This document shows positions 1 through 7,631 of a DNA stretch of 12,776 bases, piece by piece. The notes under the pieces are model-generated. The model was not told the origin of the DNA. It was given only the letters and a program-made list of their open reading frames with translations, and ran no database searches. The stretch lies in contig JAKBHG010000006.1 in assembly GCA_021836925.1 (NCBI GenBank), positions 1 to 12,776 on the forward strand, written 5' to 3'. The position numbers and the translations under genes are program-made. Source of the stretch: Microcaldota archaeon. GTDB taxonomy: Archaea > Micrarchaeota > Micrarchaeia > Micrarchaeales > Micrarchaeaceae. Position 1 is the first letter of the stretch. Every line of letters starts with the position of its first letter.

Positions 1-34
1 GACCACAGTTTATAAGACACCCGGAGAGGCCGCG

Positions 35-742
35 GTGGAGGAAGCTGAGGAGCTCGAGGTGGGCCAGGAGCTCGCCGAAAGAAACGGCAGGCTCACAAAG
101 GCGGAGGAGGACAGCATCGGCGCGGCGAAGGGGATGTACTGCGTCTGGCACCCGTGGAGGGGCGCATACGCGGTGTGCAGCCACTGCCACAGGGCATTCT
201 GCTTCGAGGACATAGAGGAATACAACGGCAACTATTACTGCCTTGAGGACATAGACAAGGTTGGTATGAAGTATACGGAATCGGTGACAGCGAAGTACGG
301 CAACATCAGCATGATAGCAGCCGCGCTTTTCATAGCGGTGTTCGCACTCTACCTGTATTACACTTATTCGCAGCTGTTCTACATAATAGGCTACGCCAAC
401 CAGATAGGCTTCTTCACGTTCATGGCCAAGGCGACGCTCGTATACTTCATGGTGCTGGCCGAGGCGCTGTTCTCATTCCTCGGCCTGATAGCCGCGGTGC
501 TTATACTTGTAGGCTCGCCAAAGGGCTTCGGTTTAGGGATATTCTCAGGTGTTGTCATGGCCTCTGTAACGAGCTATGAGTACCTGAGCACTGGCACGCT
601 CTTCATTGCAGTGCTTAGCGGCCTGGCCTTCGCATCGATAATATCGCTCTCCTATTCGAGGGTCTACTATACTAGCGAGGCGCCTGCGCCGTACACAACT
701 AACGACGTACAGGTCGAATGGCCGAGTGCAGGGAGATTCTAA
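35..742 (+). CDS. Membrane protein with N-terminal B-box-like zinc module
   Basis: Predicted 235-residue protein of unknown function. After an acidic N-terminus (residues 1-30) comes a Cys/His module, C36-x2-H39-x8-C48-x2-C51-x4-C56-x2-D59-x9-C69-x2-D72. Its spacing fits a cross-brace B-box or RING-like fold binding two zinc ions (C36/H39/C56/D59 and C48/C51/C69/D72). From about residue 90 the protein is hydrophobic, with roughly four membrane segments (about 91-110, 113-132, 137-160, 167-208, the last possibly two helices). It ends in a short polar tail. The zinc module would be a cytosolic protein-binding domain on a membrane anchor; this is inference. The start is a GTG preceded by GGAG at 23-26, but the reading frame is open to the window edge, so the true start could lie upstream. 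A TATA-like TTTATAAG at 9-16 could instead give a leaderless message. It converges on bud32 with a 15-base gap. Confidence 0.8.
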   Translation: MEEAEELEVGQELAERNGRLTKAEEDSIGAAKGMYCVWHPWRGAYAVCSHCHRAFCFEDIEEYNGNYYCLEDIDKVGMKYTESVTAKYGNISMIAAALFIAVFALYLYYTYSQLFYIIGYANQIGFFTFMAKATLVYFMVLAEALFSFLGLIAAVLILVGSPKGFGLGIFSGVVMASVTSYEYLSTGTLFIAVLSGLAFASIISLSYSRVYYTSEAPAPYTTNDVQVEWPSAGRF

Positions 743-757
743 TTCCATGGTAGGGCC

Positions 758-1366
758 TTACGCAGTGTCAAGCGTCCTTGCCTTGTACCTGCCCCTTCTT
801 TCTATGGAGTTGAGCCTCCTAATGACCTTTGCCGCGTCCGCGCACCTCTTCCTGTAGGAAGACTCGATTATGTGATAATCGTCCTTTGCTACGGCCCTTT
901 TCATCAGCACGAGATCCATCGCCTTGTCCTCTGCCGTCGGCAGCATTGTGGCAAGGCCAAAATCTATCACCGCAGCGTGGCCCCCGCTGACTATTATGTT
1001 GGCAGGGGTGAAATCGCCGTGGGCCACTCTTGCGTTGTGCAGCTCCGCTGCGATATGCCCTATCTCGTGCATTATGCTGCGCCTTTCCTTTCCGCTCTTC
1101 ATGTCGCGCTTCGACAGCATAACCCCTTTCATCTCGCTCATGAGTATTTCATACTCCGTCACAAGAAACACGGTGGGTGATGGAACGCCGGCGTTGGCCG
1201 ATGCGGCAAGGGCGCGCGCCTCGTTCTTTGTCCTCTGGCGTCGCAGTGCCGAGTCTATGGAAGGTTCCCTGTAGCTTTTCTCTATCCTTCTCTTCAGTAT
1301 GGCGCTTTCCGACATGAACATTGTCTTGTATATGACCGCTTCGGCACCTTCCCCTATCCTATTCAT
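758..1366 (-). CDS. bud32: KEOPS complex kinase/ATPase Bud32
   Basis: Small atypical protein kinase of the KEOPS complex, where its ATPase activity supports Kae1 in making the t6A modification at tRNA position 37. About 202 residues, normal for the family. Counting from this start, the sequence shows a glycine-rich loop (IGEGAEAVIY, about 3-12), the beta-3 Lys in AILKRR, the Bud32 signature around YREPSID with RT-x-NEAR, a catalytic loop HGDFTPAN with its Asp and Asn, and the metal-binding motif IDFGL. The C-terminus has the basic RRGRYKAR tail typical of archaeal Bud32. It follows kae1 in a translationally coupled ATGA overlap. An in-frame ATG two codons upstream (at 1372) is possible, but the GGTGA sequence lies 7 bases before 1366 and only 1 before 1372, so 1366 is preferred. 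In many euryarchaea the two proteins are fused; here they are separate. Confidence 0.95.
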   Translation of the reverse strand: MNRIGEGAEAVIYKTMFMSESAILKRRIEKSYREPSIDSALRRQRTKNEARALAASANAGVPSPTVFLVTEYEILMSEMKGVMLSKRDMKSGKERRSIMHEIGHIAAELHNARVAHGDFTPANIIVSGGHAAVIDFGLATMLPTAEDKAMDLVLMKRAVAKDDYHIIESSYRKRCADAAKVIRRLNSIERRGRYKARTLDTA

Positions 1367-2349
1367 TGCCATGTCACCCTAACACCGTCTATCCTGTATT
1401 TCTGGTCGACCGTGCAAGCGCCTGCGCTGAACCTTGACCCGGACCTGTGCATCTTCTCGGCGACCACCGCTATCATCGCGCCATTGTCGGCATTATAGCC
1501 GTTAGGCGCGACGAAGAAGCGCGCGCCGTGAGACTTCGCCATGAGCGCTATCATCTTCTGTAGGCGCTCGCTCTGCGCCACACCACCGCAAAGTGTTACC
1601 TCTTTCTTCATAGTCAGAAACAGCGCCCTCTCCATCGCCTCGGTAAGCATGGCGAAAGCGGTTTCCTGCAGGGAGTATGCCACATCCCTGACGGATGCCT
1701 TGCCGGAATGCAGCAGAGAGGTTGCATGCGTGAGCAGTCCGGTGAACGTGAAGTCCATGCCTTTTACGCTGTACGGCATCCCCACATACTTGCCGCTCTC
1801 TGCGACTTTTGCTACTGTGGAACCCCATGCTGGAGAGAGCTTCGCTTCCCTCGCGAAGTTGTCTATCATGTTGCCTACGCCTATGTCGAACGTCTCGCCG
1901 TACACCTTATAGTGAGTGTACGGTTCGTTGTCTAGCGCCACTATCTGCGAGTTGCCGCCGCTCACATAAAGCGTCAACGGATCCCTCGAATTGAACAGTT
2001 GTTTGGTTATCTCTATGTGCGCTATGGCATGATTCACAGGATATATCGGTATGTGGTGCTCCGCGGCCAGCGTCTTCGCGGCTACCTGCGCGACGCGGAG
2101 GCACGGCCCTATGCCAGGACCTTTCGTGTAGCCCACTGCCTCCATGTCAGACATTTTCAGCCCTGCTTCCTTGAGGGCGTTCTTGATAACTGAGCGCACG
2201 TTGCCCGCATGAAAATCAGCCACCTTCATGGGGATCATGCCTGTGCTGCCTATGCTGTACATCTCTTTCGCATTGGCGATTACCCTGCCGTTATCAGCTA
2301 TTCCAACGCCAAGGGTGTGCGCGCTGCTCTCAATCCCTATCACAGCCAT
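1363..2349 (-). CDS. kae1: tRNA threonylcarbamoyladenosine transferase Kae1 (TsaD family)
   Basis: Catalytic subunit of KEOPS: transfers the threonylcarbamoyl group from threonylcarbamoyl-AMP to A37 of ANN-decoding tRNAs. 328 residues, normal for archaeal Kae1. It has the ASKHA N-terminal phosphate loop region (GIESSAHTLGVG, about 5-16), the metal-binding pair H107/H111 in HAIAH, the LYVSGGNSQ motif at 127-135, the GETFDIGVGN segment at 151-160 and the C-terminal YNADNGAMIA motif at 285-294. The ATG has GGTG 8 bases upstream. A BRE/TATA about 47 bases upstream gives it a promoter separate from the L29-aIF1 pair. Its TGA overlaps the bud32 ATG, so both subunits come from one message. Confident call. 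Confidence 0.97.
   Translation of the reverse strand: MAVIGIESSAHTLGVGIADNGRVIANAKEMYSIGSTGMIPMKVADFHAGNVRSVIKNALKEAGLKMSDMEAVGYTKGPGIGPCLRVAQVAAKTLAAEHHIPIYPVNHAIAHIEITKQLFNSRDPLTLYVSGGNSQIVALDNEPYTHYKVYGETFDIGVGNMIDNFAREAKLSPAWGSTVAKVAESGKYVGMPYSVKGMDFTFTGLLTHATSLLHSGKASVRDVAYSLQETAFAMLTEAMERALFLTMKKEVTLCGGVAQSERLQKMIALMAKSHGARFFVAPNGYNADNGAMIAVVAEKMHRSGSRFSAGACTVDQKYRIDGVRVTWQ
1374..1378 (-). promoter_or_regulatory. Shine-Dalgarno sequence of bud32
   Basis: GGTGA on the minus strand, inside the end of kae1 and 7 bases before the ATG at 1366. It matches the core of the archaeal anti-Shine-Dalgarno complement and decides between two in-frame start codons. Confidence 0.6.
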
Positions 2350-2392
2350 GAGAATTGCACCAAGATACAGAGATATGGATATGGCTGGAGGG

Positions 2393-2406
2393 TATTAAAT
2401 CCCTTT
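2393..2406 (-). promoter_or_regulatory. BRE/TATA promoter of kae1-bud32
   Basis: Read on the minus strand, AAAGGG (BRE-like) is followed by ATTTAATA. The box lies about 47 bases before the kae1 ATG, so transcription should start near 2371 and leave a leader of about 20 bases containing the GGTG ribosome site at 2358-2361. It sits in the 72-base gap after the aIF1 gene. Confidence 0.6.
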
Positions 2407-2421
2407 AGAGGGCGGATATGA

Positions 2422-2736
2422 TTACGCCGCTACGTCTATCGCGGATTCCGCGTAGCCTATGCTTACCAGGGCTGCCTTTGCCTTTTTCTTGTGCTCCCCC
2501 TGCAGCTCTATTATGCCTTCGTCGCTCTTGTAGGTGCCGCCAGTGGCTAGCACCCTCTTTATGCTCTTCGCGGTCTGCTCGAGCTCGCTCGATGGTATTC
2601 CTTCGATGACGGTGACGAACTTTCTGAACTTCGCCTTTTTCGTGTATATCCTGATCTTAGTTTCGGTTTCCCTTTCTAGGACCTGGCACACGCATATTTC
2701 CTTGGGCAATCCGCACTTTGGGCAAATGTCCGCCAT
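2422..2736 (-). CDS. Translation initiation factor aIF1 (SUI1/eIF1 family)
   Basis: Archaeal homologue of eIF1, which binds the small ribosomal subunit near the P site and enforces start-codon selection. 104 residues, normal length. The N-terminus carries a zinc-knuckle, C5-x2-C8-x6-C15-x-C17 (CPKCGLPKEICVC), common in archaeal aIF1. The SUI1 fold follows: KIRIYTKKAKFRKFVTVIEG, then residues resembling the eIF1 basic loop, and the motif LATGGTYK with GIIELQGEH. Its ATG directly abuts the TAA of the L29 gene, so the two are coupled. In many archaea rpl29 and this gene are followed by the RNase P subunit Rpp29 gene and rps17; here kae1 follows instead. Confidence 0.95.
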   Translation of the reverse strand: MADICPKCGLPKEICVCQVLERETETKIRIYTKKAKFRKFVTVIEGIPSSELEQTAKSIKRVLATGGTYKSDEGIIELQGEHKKKAKAALVSIGYAESAIDVAA

Positions 2737-2943
2737 TTACTTAGTCGCACCCCTTTCATTTAGCACTGTCTTTATCCTGGCGATGGTCCTCCTGATCTCT
2801 CTGGCCTTGACTACCTTGCTTGAGACTCCTGTTGAGGCAACCTTGCTCTTCTCGATCTGCAGCTCCAGAATAAGGTCGTTCATCCTGTTCTTCAGTTCGT
2901 TCTCGTTCAGTGCCTTTATTTCCTTGATCTTTATACTAAACAC
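2737..2943 (-). CDS. rpl29: 50S ribosomal protein L29 (uL29)
   Basis: Small helical protein of the large subunit near the polypeptide exit tunnel, close to where signal recognition particle docks. 68 residues, typical. The sequence has the family pattern KEIKALNENEL near the start, a long amphipathic helix (about 15-37, LKNRMNDLILELQIEKSK) and the C-terminal VKAREIRRTIARIKTVLNER helix, which is close to the L29 signature. The start is GTG; no earlier in-frame start fits the promoter. A good TATA box about 30 bases upstream implies a leader of only a few bases. It is first in a two-gene unit with the aIF1 gene, separated from the rest of the ribosomal cluster that usually surrounds it. Confidence 0.93.
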   Translation of the reverse strand: MFSIKIKEIKALNENELKNRMNDLILELQIEKSKVASTGVSSKVVKAREIRRTIARIKTVLNERGATK

Positions 2944-2970
2944 CTGTCTGTGTTAATCTGTTTATGCTTC

Positions 2971-2987
2971 TATATATTAAAGCCTTT
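2971..2987 (-). promoter_or_regulatory. BRE/TATA promoter of rpl29-aIF1
   Basis: On the minus strand AAAGGCT precedes TTAATATATA, a strong archaeal promoter. Expected transcription start is near 2950, only a few bases before the GTG of L29, giving a very short leader or a leaderless message. Confidence 0.7.
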
Positions 2988-3072
2988 TGGGTGCGCGCTG
3001 CGATGGATTATGCAATTGTTGCAATCGTCGCGGCTTCATGCATTCCTCATCGGTTTTCCTCAAATCCTGCGC

Positions 3073-3087
3073 AGAAAGGTATATAAG
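3073..3087 (+). promoter_or_regulatory. BRE/TATA promoter of lonB-top6A
   Basis: AGAAAGG followed by TATATAAG, a near-ideal archaeal BRE/TATA. The start site should fall around 3108-3112, leaving a leader of about 20-30 bases before lonB. It is divergent from the rpl29 promoter, and the two boxes are about 100 bases apart. The rest of the 188-base region 2944-3131 holds no convincing gene. Confidence 0.75.
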
Positions 3088-3131
3088 AGCTAAGGGGCGA
3101 GTATCTAATGCGCGCTTAGCGGCCGTGATGA

Positions 3132-5078
3132 ATGATCAGCATGGCAAAATTCAAGACGACCAAGGATATAAGCATACCCGACAAGCTTATCGACCAGGTG
3201 ATCGGGCAGCAAAAGGCAGTGGAGATAATAAAGAAGGCCGCGAGGCAGGGCAGGAACGTGCTGCTTATAGGCTCACCTGGCACCGGCAAGACGATGATGG
3301 CGCAGGCGATGGCCGAGATGCTGCCGGCAGCGGACCTCGAGGACGTGCTCGTCTACAGGAACCCGAACGACGAGAACATGCCGCTGATAAAGGCAGTAAA
3401 GACTTATCCTGAAGGAGACGGCCACGACAAGAAGAACGAGCCAGGACAGGGCAGACAGCTGCTTTTGAAAGAGAGGATGAAAGGCAAGACCAACATGAGC
3501 ATGGGCGGTTCTATAGTAACGCCGATCGTGTTGGCGCTTGTGATAGTCCTGTTCGCGCTTTCGCTCAGCGGCTTCTTCAGCGGATACGAGATAATCGTAC
3601 TTGCGGCGCTGATACTCGGAGTGATGATATTCGGTTCCATGGTACTGTTCATGGGCGGCCTGACTAAGAGAGGGGGAATGCCAGGGTTCGGGAATTCGAT
3701 GGATGAGCCGAAGCTCATAGTTGATAACACAGGCATGGCACATGCACCTTTCGTAGACGCGACAGGAAGCAAGGCGGGCGCGCTCTTCGGTGATGTGCGA
3801 CACGATCCGCTGCAGACAGGCGGCCTCGGAACGCCGGCCCATCTCAGGGTCGAGAGCGGGGCGGTGCACAAGGCCAACAAAGGCGTGCTTTTCATAGACG
3901 AGATATCCAGCCTCGACATGAGAGCCCAGCAGGAACTGCTAACAGCGATGCAGGAAAAGAGGTACCCCATAACTGGACAGAGTGATATGAGCTCTGGGGC
4001 GCTTGTGAAGACGGAACCGGTGCCGTGCGACTTCATACTCATCGCCGCAGGCAACATGCAGGACATACAGAACATGCATCCTGCCCTCAGGTCAAGGATA
4101 AGGGGATACGGTTATGAGGTCTATATGGATTCCACCATAGACGACAACGCTAAGGACAGGGAGCTGTTCGCGAGATTCGTGGCGCAGGAGGTGAAGAAGG
4201 ATGGGAAAATCCCCAGCTTCGAGAAGGACGCCGTAGACATGATAATTGAGGAAGCCAAGAAGCGCGCAGGAAGGAAAGGAAAGCTGACGCTTATACTGAG
4301 GGATCTCGGAGGCCTCGTAAGGGCTGCCGGCGACCTGGCTGTCGAGCGCGGCAAGAAGATGGTGACCGTAAAGGAGGTGGCTGACGCTAAGGTGCTCGCA
4401 TCTTCAATAGAGGCGCAGATAGTCGGACAGGAGATAGATTTCAGGAAGGATTACAAGGTGTTCCACACCCGCGGCTTCAACGTTGGCAAGGTGAACGGCC
4501 TGGCAGTCATAGGCTCCGCTTCATCGACCCTGGCGGGAATAGTAATACCTATCGTAGCTGAGGTAACGCCGGCTAGCTCCAGATCGGAGGGCAAGTTCAT
4601 ACCTACAGGAAGGCTCGGCAAGATAGCAAACGAGGCTGTGAAGAACGTGAGCGCAGTCATAAAGAAGCATATTGGCAAGGACATCTCAAATTATGACATG
4701 CACGTGCAGTTCCTTCAGACATATGAGGGAATAGAGGGCGACAGCGCCAGCATATCGATCGCAGTGAGCATACTTTCTGCAATGGAGAACCTGCCAGTGG
4801 ACCAGTCGGTCGCGATGACAGGCTCGCTTTCCGTGAGGGGCGAGGTGCTGCCTGTAGGAGGCGTCAGCGCGAAGGCGGAAGCGGCTATAAACGCAGGCAT
4901 GAGGAGGCTGATAGTGCCGGCAGGCAACAAAGACGACATATTCCTCCCGAAGAGCATGCTTAAGAGAATAAAGATAATACCTGTAAAGACATTCGCTGAC
5001 GTGCTGCATCTGTCGATAAAGCCAAGCAGCAGGCGCGATGCGCTTATACGCGGGTTGAGAAAGTATGAAAAAGGCTGA
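3132..5078 (+). CDS. lonB: Membrane-anchored ATP-dependent Lon protease (LonB)
   Basis: Archaeal LonB: an AAA+ unfoldase fused to a Ser/Lys protease, held at the inner face of the membrane and degrading damaged or regulatory proteins. 648 residues, normal. Visible parts: Walker A GSPGTGKT at 47-54; an insertion with two membrane helices at about 130-149 and 154-174; Walker B VLFIDE at 252-257; sensor-1 Asn at about 308; arginine-finger region HPALRSRIR at 316-324; sensor-2 region [12 protein letters not shown] from 390; and the protease domain from about 450, with catalytic S538 in EGDSAS and K581 in VSAKAEAA. The 43-residue Ser-Lys spacing is typical of archaeal LonB. An in-frame ATG at 3141 (MAKFKTTKD) is an equally plausible start, and GTGAT at 3125-3129 fits it better in distance. 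The 3' end overlaps top6A by 14 bases. Confidence 0.97.
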   Translation: MISMAKFKTTKDISIPDKLIDQVIGQQKAVEIIKKAARQGRNVLLIGSPGTGKTMMAQAMAEMLPAADLEDVLVYRNPNDENMPLIKAVKTYPEGDGHDKKNEPGQGRQLLLKERMKGKTNMSMGGSIVTPIVLALVIVLFALSLSGFFSGYEIIVLAALILGVMIFGSMVLFMGGLTKRGGMPGFGNSMDEPKLIVDNTGMAHAPFVDATGSKAGALFGDVRHDPLQTGGLGTPAHLRVESGAVHKANKGVLFIDEISSLDMRAQQELLTAMQEKRYPITGQSDMSSGALVKTEPVPCDFILIAAGNMQDIQNMHPALRSRIRGYGYEVYMDSTIDDNAKDRELFARFVAQEVKKDGKIPSFEKDAVDMIIEEAKKRAGRKGKLTLILRDLGGLVRAAGDLAVERGKKMVTVKEVADAKVLASSIEAQIVGQEIDFRKDYKVFHTRGFNVGKVNGLAVIGSASSTLAGIVIPIVAEVTPASSRSEGKFIPTGRLGKIANEAVKNVSAVIKKHIGKDISNYDMHVQFLQTYEGIEGDSASISIAVSILSAMENLPVDQSVAMTGSLSVRGEVLPVGGVSAKAEAAINAGMRRLIVPAGNKDDIFLPKSMLKRIKIIPVKTFADVLHLSIKPSSRRDALIRGLRKYEKG

Positions 5079-6213
5079 GGCCAAAGGAAAGGCGGCTGCT
5101 CCAGCCGGTCCTGAAAAGGAAGACAAAAAAGCCAAGGCGGAGCTGGAAGGACTAGCCGAAGGAATAGTAAAGTCGATAGGCAGGAAGGAGAACCCTAAGA
5201 TAGTGACGACCAGCAGGACGAAATCCAATGTGATATTCGACGAGAAGGAGGGCGTGCTGAAGCTGGGCGACTCGACGGAGGAGAGGACGTTCGTCAATGT
5301 CGGCCAGGCTAAGAGGTTCATGCAGACCATAGCCGTTGCCGCCAAATGCTACAAGTTTGTTACAGAGAACCTTCATACAAGCATAAGGGGGCTTTTCTAC
5401 CAGCTCAAGTACTCCCTCGGCGAGGATATAGATGAAAACATATTCAACGAGCAGGGCGAGTCAAACCCGCTCATAGAGGATCTGGAGGTTGCGCTCGGCG
5501 TGAAGAGGGAGGACCTCAACCTCAATGCCACCAGACGAGGCGTCCTCGCTGGCAACATGAAGGTGATCGACAGCTTCGGCGACGAGCGCCTTGAGATAGA
5601 CACCGGCAGGATGGGAAGGAGCGGATGGGCGATACCGAGCGACGTCGATCACGACATAGAGTTCGTAGACGTGAAGGCGAACTACGTGCTGGTGGTCGAG
5701 AAGGATGCGGTGTGGCAGAGGCTGAACGAGGATAGGTTCTGGCAGAATGAGAACTGCATACTGATATCACCGCAGGGGCAGGCGACCAGGGGCACAAGGA
5801 GGATAATAAGGAAGCTCTCAGACAAGGGGCTGCCCGTATACGTGTTCAACGACGGAGATGCATGGGGCTGGTACATATACTGGACGATAAAGACAGGAAG
5901 CATAAACCTCGCTTACATAGGCAGCGACATCGCAACGCCTAGCGCAAGGTTCATCGGCGTGACAATGTCCGATCTGGAGAAGTACGATTTCCTGAAGAAG
6001 ATGACGATGAAGGCGTCCGAGGTGGACCTGAAGAGGGCGCAGGAGATGCTTGGTTATCCCTGGATAAACAAGCACAAGGAATGGGTCGATGAGCTGAAGA
6101 AGGTCCTGAAGAGCAAGACGAAGCTTGAGCAGGATACGCTGCAGGGACCGAGGCTCACGTTCATAGACGACTACATCCGCGAGAAAATAAGGAACAAGGA
6201 CTATCTTCCATGA
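5065..6213 (+). CDS. top6A: DNA topoisomerase VI subunit A (Spo11/Top6A)
   Basis: DNA-cleaving subunit of the type IIB topoisomerase of archaea, homologous to Spo11; with the ATPase subunit Top6B it relaxes supercoils and decatenates chromosomes. 382 residues, slightly long because of a Lys/Ala-rich N-terminus (1-40). The winged-helix domain carries [11 protein letters not shown] with the catalytic Tyr at 112, matching the family R-x-x-[YF]-Y pattern. The TOPRIM domain follows: VVEKDAVW with the acidic E212, and [11 protein letters not shown] with D263/D265 for Mg2+. The C-terminal KAYIGSD-like segment (LAYIGSD) and PWI motif are also typical. It overlaps lonB by 14 bases, so the two are probably translated from one message. 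Top6B, commonly adjacent, is not in this window. It converges on the secretion ATPase gene with a 21-base gap. Confidence 0.96.
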   Translation: MKKAEAKGKAAAPAGPEKEDKKAKAELEGLAEGIVKSIGRKENPKIVTTSRTKSNVIFDEKEGVLKLGDSTEERTFVNVGQAKRFMQTIAVAAKCYKFVTENLHTSIRGLFYQLKYSLGEDIDENIFNEQGESNPLIEDLEVALGVKREDLNLNATRRGVLAGNMKVIDSFGDERLEIDTGRMGRSGWAIPSDVDHDIEFVDVKANYVLVVEKDAVWQRLNEDRFWQNENCILISPQGQATRGTRRIIRKLSDKGLPVYVFNDGDAWGWYIYWTIKTGSINLAYIGSDIATPSARFIGVTMSDLEKYDFLKKMTMKASEVDLKRAQEMLGYPWINKHKEWVDELKKVLKSKTKLEQDTLQGPRLTFIDDYIREKIRNKDYLP

Positions 6214-6234
6214 TGCATGAGGCAGTTGTGCGCT

Positions 6235-7548
6235 TCAGATGCGCACTACCGGCGACAGATTGAGCTCGAGTGCCGAGAGCGTCCTCTCTGGATTGTCATA
6301 GTAGTCGCGCACTACCTCGCTTATGCTCTTTATGTCCTTCTTGCCCACCTGGTTCAGTTTTTGGAGTATCGCGGCACGCACCTCCTCTTCCGCGAGTATG
6401 TCTGCTGGCGGCACGCCCGTCGCCTTTGACAGGCTGTCCCTGTATGTTACGCTTGGAAGGATGGACGAGCCGGCCCTTGTCTTGTAGTCGAACTTGTACA
6501 GGTCAGAAAGGAGCACCTGCGCCTCTATCCCTGATATCTCGGATATTTCTATTACCTTCCTGACAGGTATGCCGTTCTCGTAAACTATACCAGTGTTTAT
6601 CAGCGCGTCTATGACCGGTATTATGTCCTTCGGAACGTTCATCGGGGTGTGCTCCAGCCTGTTTATTATGTCCCTGCCTGAAGAGGCGTGTATCGTGCCC
6701 ATCGATATCTTGCCGATGTTCATCGCAGTGATCATGTCGTTGGCCTCTTCGCCGCGGACCTCCCCTATTATTATCATGTCGGGCCTCATCCTGAGCGCGT
6801 TCTTTACCAGGTCGACCATGGGCATTGACTCGCTCGTCTCGAGCCTGACGCAGTTCTCCTGTGTCCTCGTGTCGAGCTCGTACGTCTCCTCTATAGTGAC
6901 AATCCTCTGCTCCGGCCTGAAGAACGAGAACATCGCGTTCAGCAGCGTGGTCTTGCCTGAGGCAGGCATGCCACCGATGAGGATGTTGGCTGGCCTTACC
7001 TTGAAGCCGTCAACGTATAGCCAGAGCCTAGCTGCTATCTGGTAGTCTATCTCTCCCGCATTGATCAGGTCTATTATGCTCATCGGGTTGCCCTTGAAGT
7101 TCCTGATCGTTATGTCGTAACCCAACGGTGATGCTATTATGTTGGCCCTGCTTCCTGTAGGAAGGTGCACGTCCATTATGCTGCCGCCTGCGCTCTCGTT
7201 CGTGGCATAGAGCTTCATCTTGTTTACGAACTTTTCCAGTTCTTCAGGGTTCTCGAATTTTTCCTCGAGCTTCTTCTGGCCTTCCCTGCTGTCGTACACG
7301 AATATGTTCTTCGTGTTGTTTATCATTATGTCTTCTATGTTCTGGTCGGCGAGCAGTGGTGCTATCTTTCCCATGTCATTCATGTCTTCCAGAATCTCAT
7401 TTATGTTTTCACTGCTTATCTTCGGGTCTATGTTCTTCGCGGCTGATGTTATGAGCTCCTTCCTCTTGACTTCATCGACTATCGTCACGAACTTTCCTCT
7501 CAGTTCCTTTGTTATCTTTGCTTCCATTTCAGCGACATAACCATCCAT
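6235..7548 (-). CDS. Type II/IV secretion system family ATPase (archaeal VirB11/TadA-like)
   Basis: Hexameric ATPase of the PilB/GspE/VirB11 superfamily, which in archaea powers assembly of type IV pilus-like structures at the membrane. 437 residues. An N-terminal domain (about 1-180) includes the family stretch LADQNIEDIMIN and TGSRANII. The ATPase core has Walker A GGMPASGKTT at 192-201, an Asp box TIEETYELD at 218-226, Walker B MIIIGEVRG at 258-266 and the His box GTIHASS at 284-290. The C-terminal helical part ends with VVRDYYDNPE, seen in archaeal members. Partners such as a TadC-like membrane protein or prepilins are not in the window, so pilus versus another export role cannot be decided. 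It has its own TATA box after ftsY. A second in-frame ATG at codon 8 is possible. Confidence 0.9.
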   Translation of the reverse strand: MDGYVAEMEAKITKELRGKFVTIVDEVKRKELITSAAKNIDPKISSENINEILEDMNDMGKIAPLLADQNIEDIMINNTKNIFVYDSREGQKKLEEKFENPEELEKFVNKMKLYATNESAGGSIMDVHLPTGSRANIIASPLGYDITIRNFKGNPMSIIDLINAGEIDYQIAARLWLYVDGFKVRPANILIGGMPASGKTTLLNAMFSFFRPEQRIVTIEETYELDTRTQENCVRLETSESMPMVDLVKNALRMRPDMIIIGEVRGEEANDMITAMNIGKISMGTIHASSGRDIINRLEHTPMNVPKDIIPVIDALINTGIVYENGIPVRKVIEISEISGIEAQVLLSDLYKFDYKTRAGSSILPSVTYRDSLSKATGVPPADILAEEEVRAAILQKLNQVGKKDIKSISEVVRDYYDNPERTLSALELNLSPVVRI

Positions 7549-7597
7549 GAAACCACTCGCTTCGCTGTCCGACTCACTATAGAGTAAGAGAAGAGAA

Positions 7598-7605
7598 CTT
7601 ATAAA
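7598..7605 (-). promoter_or_regulatory. TATA box of the secretion ATPase gene
   Basis: TTTATAAG on the minus strand, about 50 bases before the ATG at 7548, in the 83-base gap after the ftsY stop. Expected start site near 7575. The downstream leader is pyrimidine-rich (TTCTCTTCTCTTA), which might also help end upstream transcription. Confidence 0.55.
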
Positions 7606-7631
7606 TCAGCTCTTGTGCTTGTGTGGGCGCG

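Noticed and set aside
2401..2412. CCCTTTAGAGGG hairpin as a terminator of aIF1 transcription
   Set aside because: Only a 4-base stem, no T-run, and it overlaps the kae1 BRE; chance is likely.
3003..3086. 27-codon plus-strand frame upstream of lonB
   Set aside because: It ends inside the lonB TATA box, has no ribosome site or homology that I can see.
3404..4075. Long minus-strand open frame inside lonB
   Set aside because: Antisense shadow of a gene with intact AAA+ and protease motifs; no family resemblance of its own.
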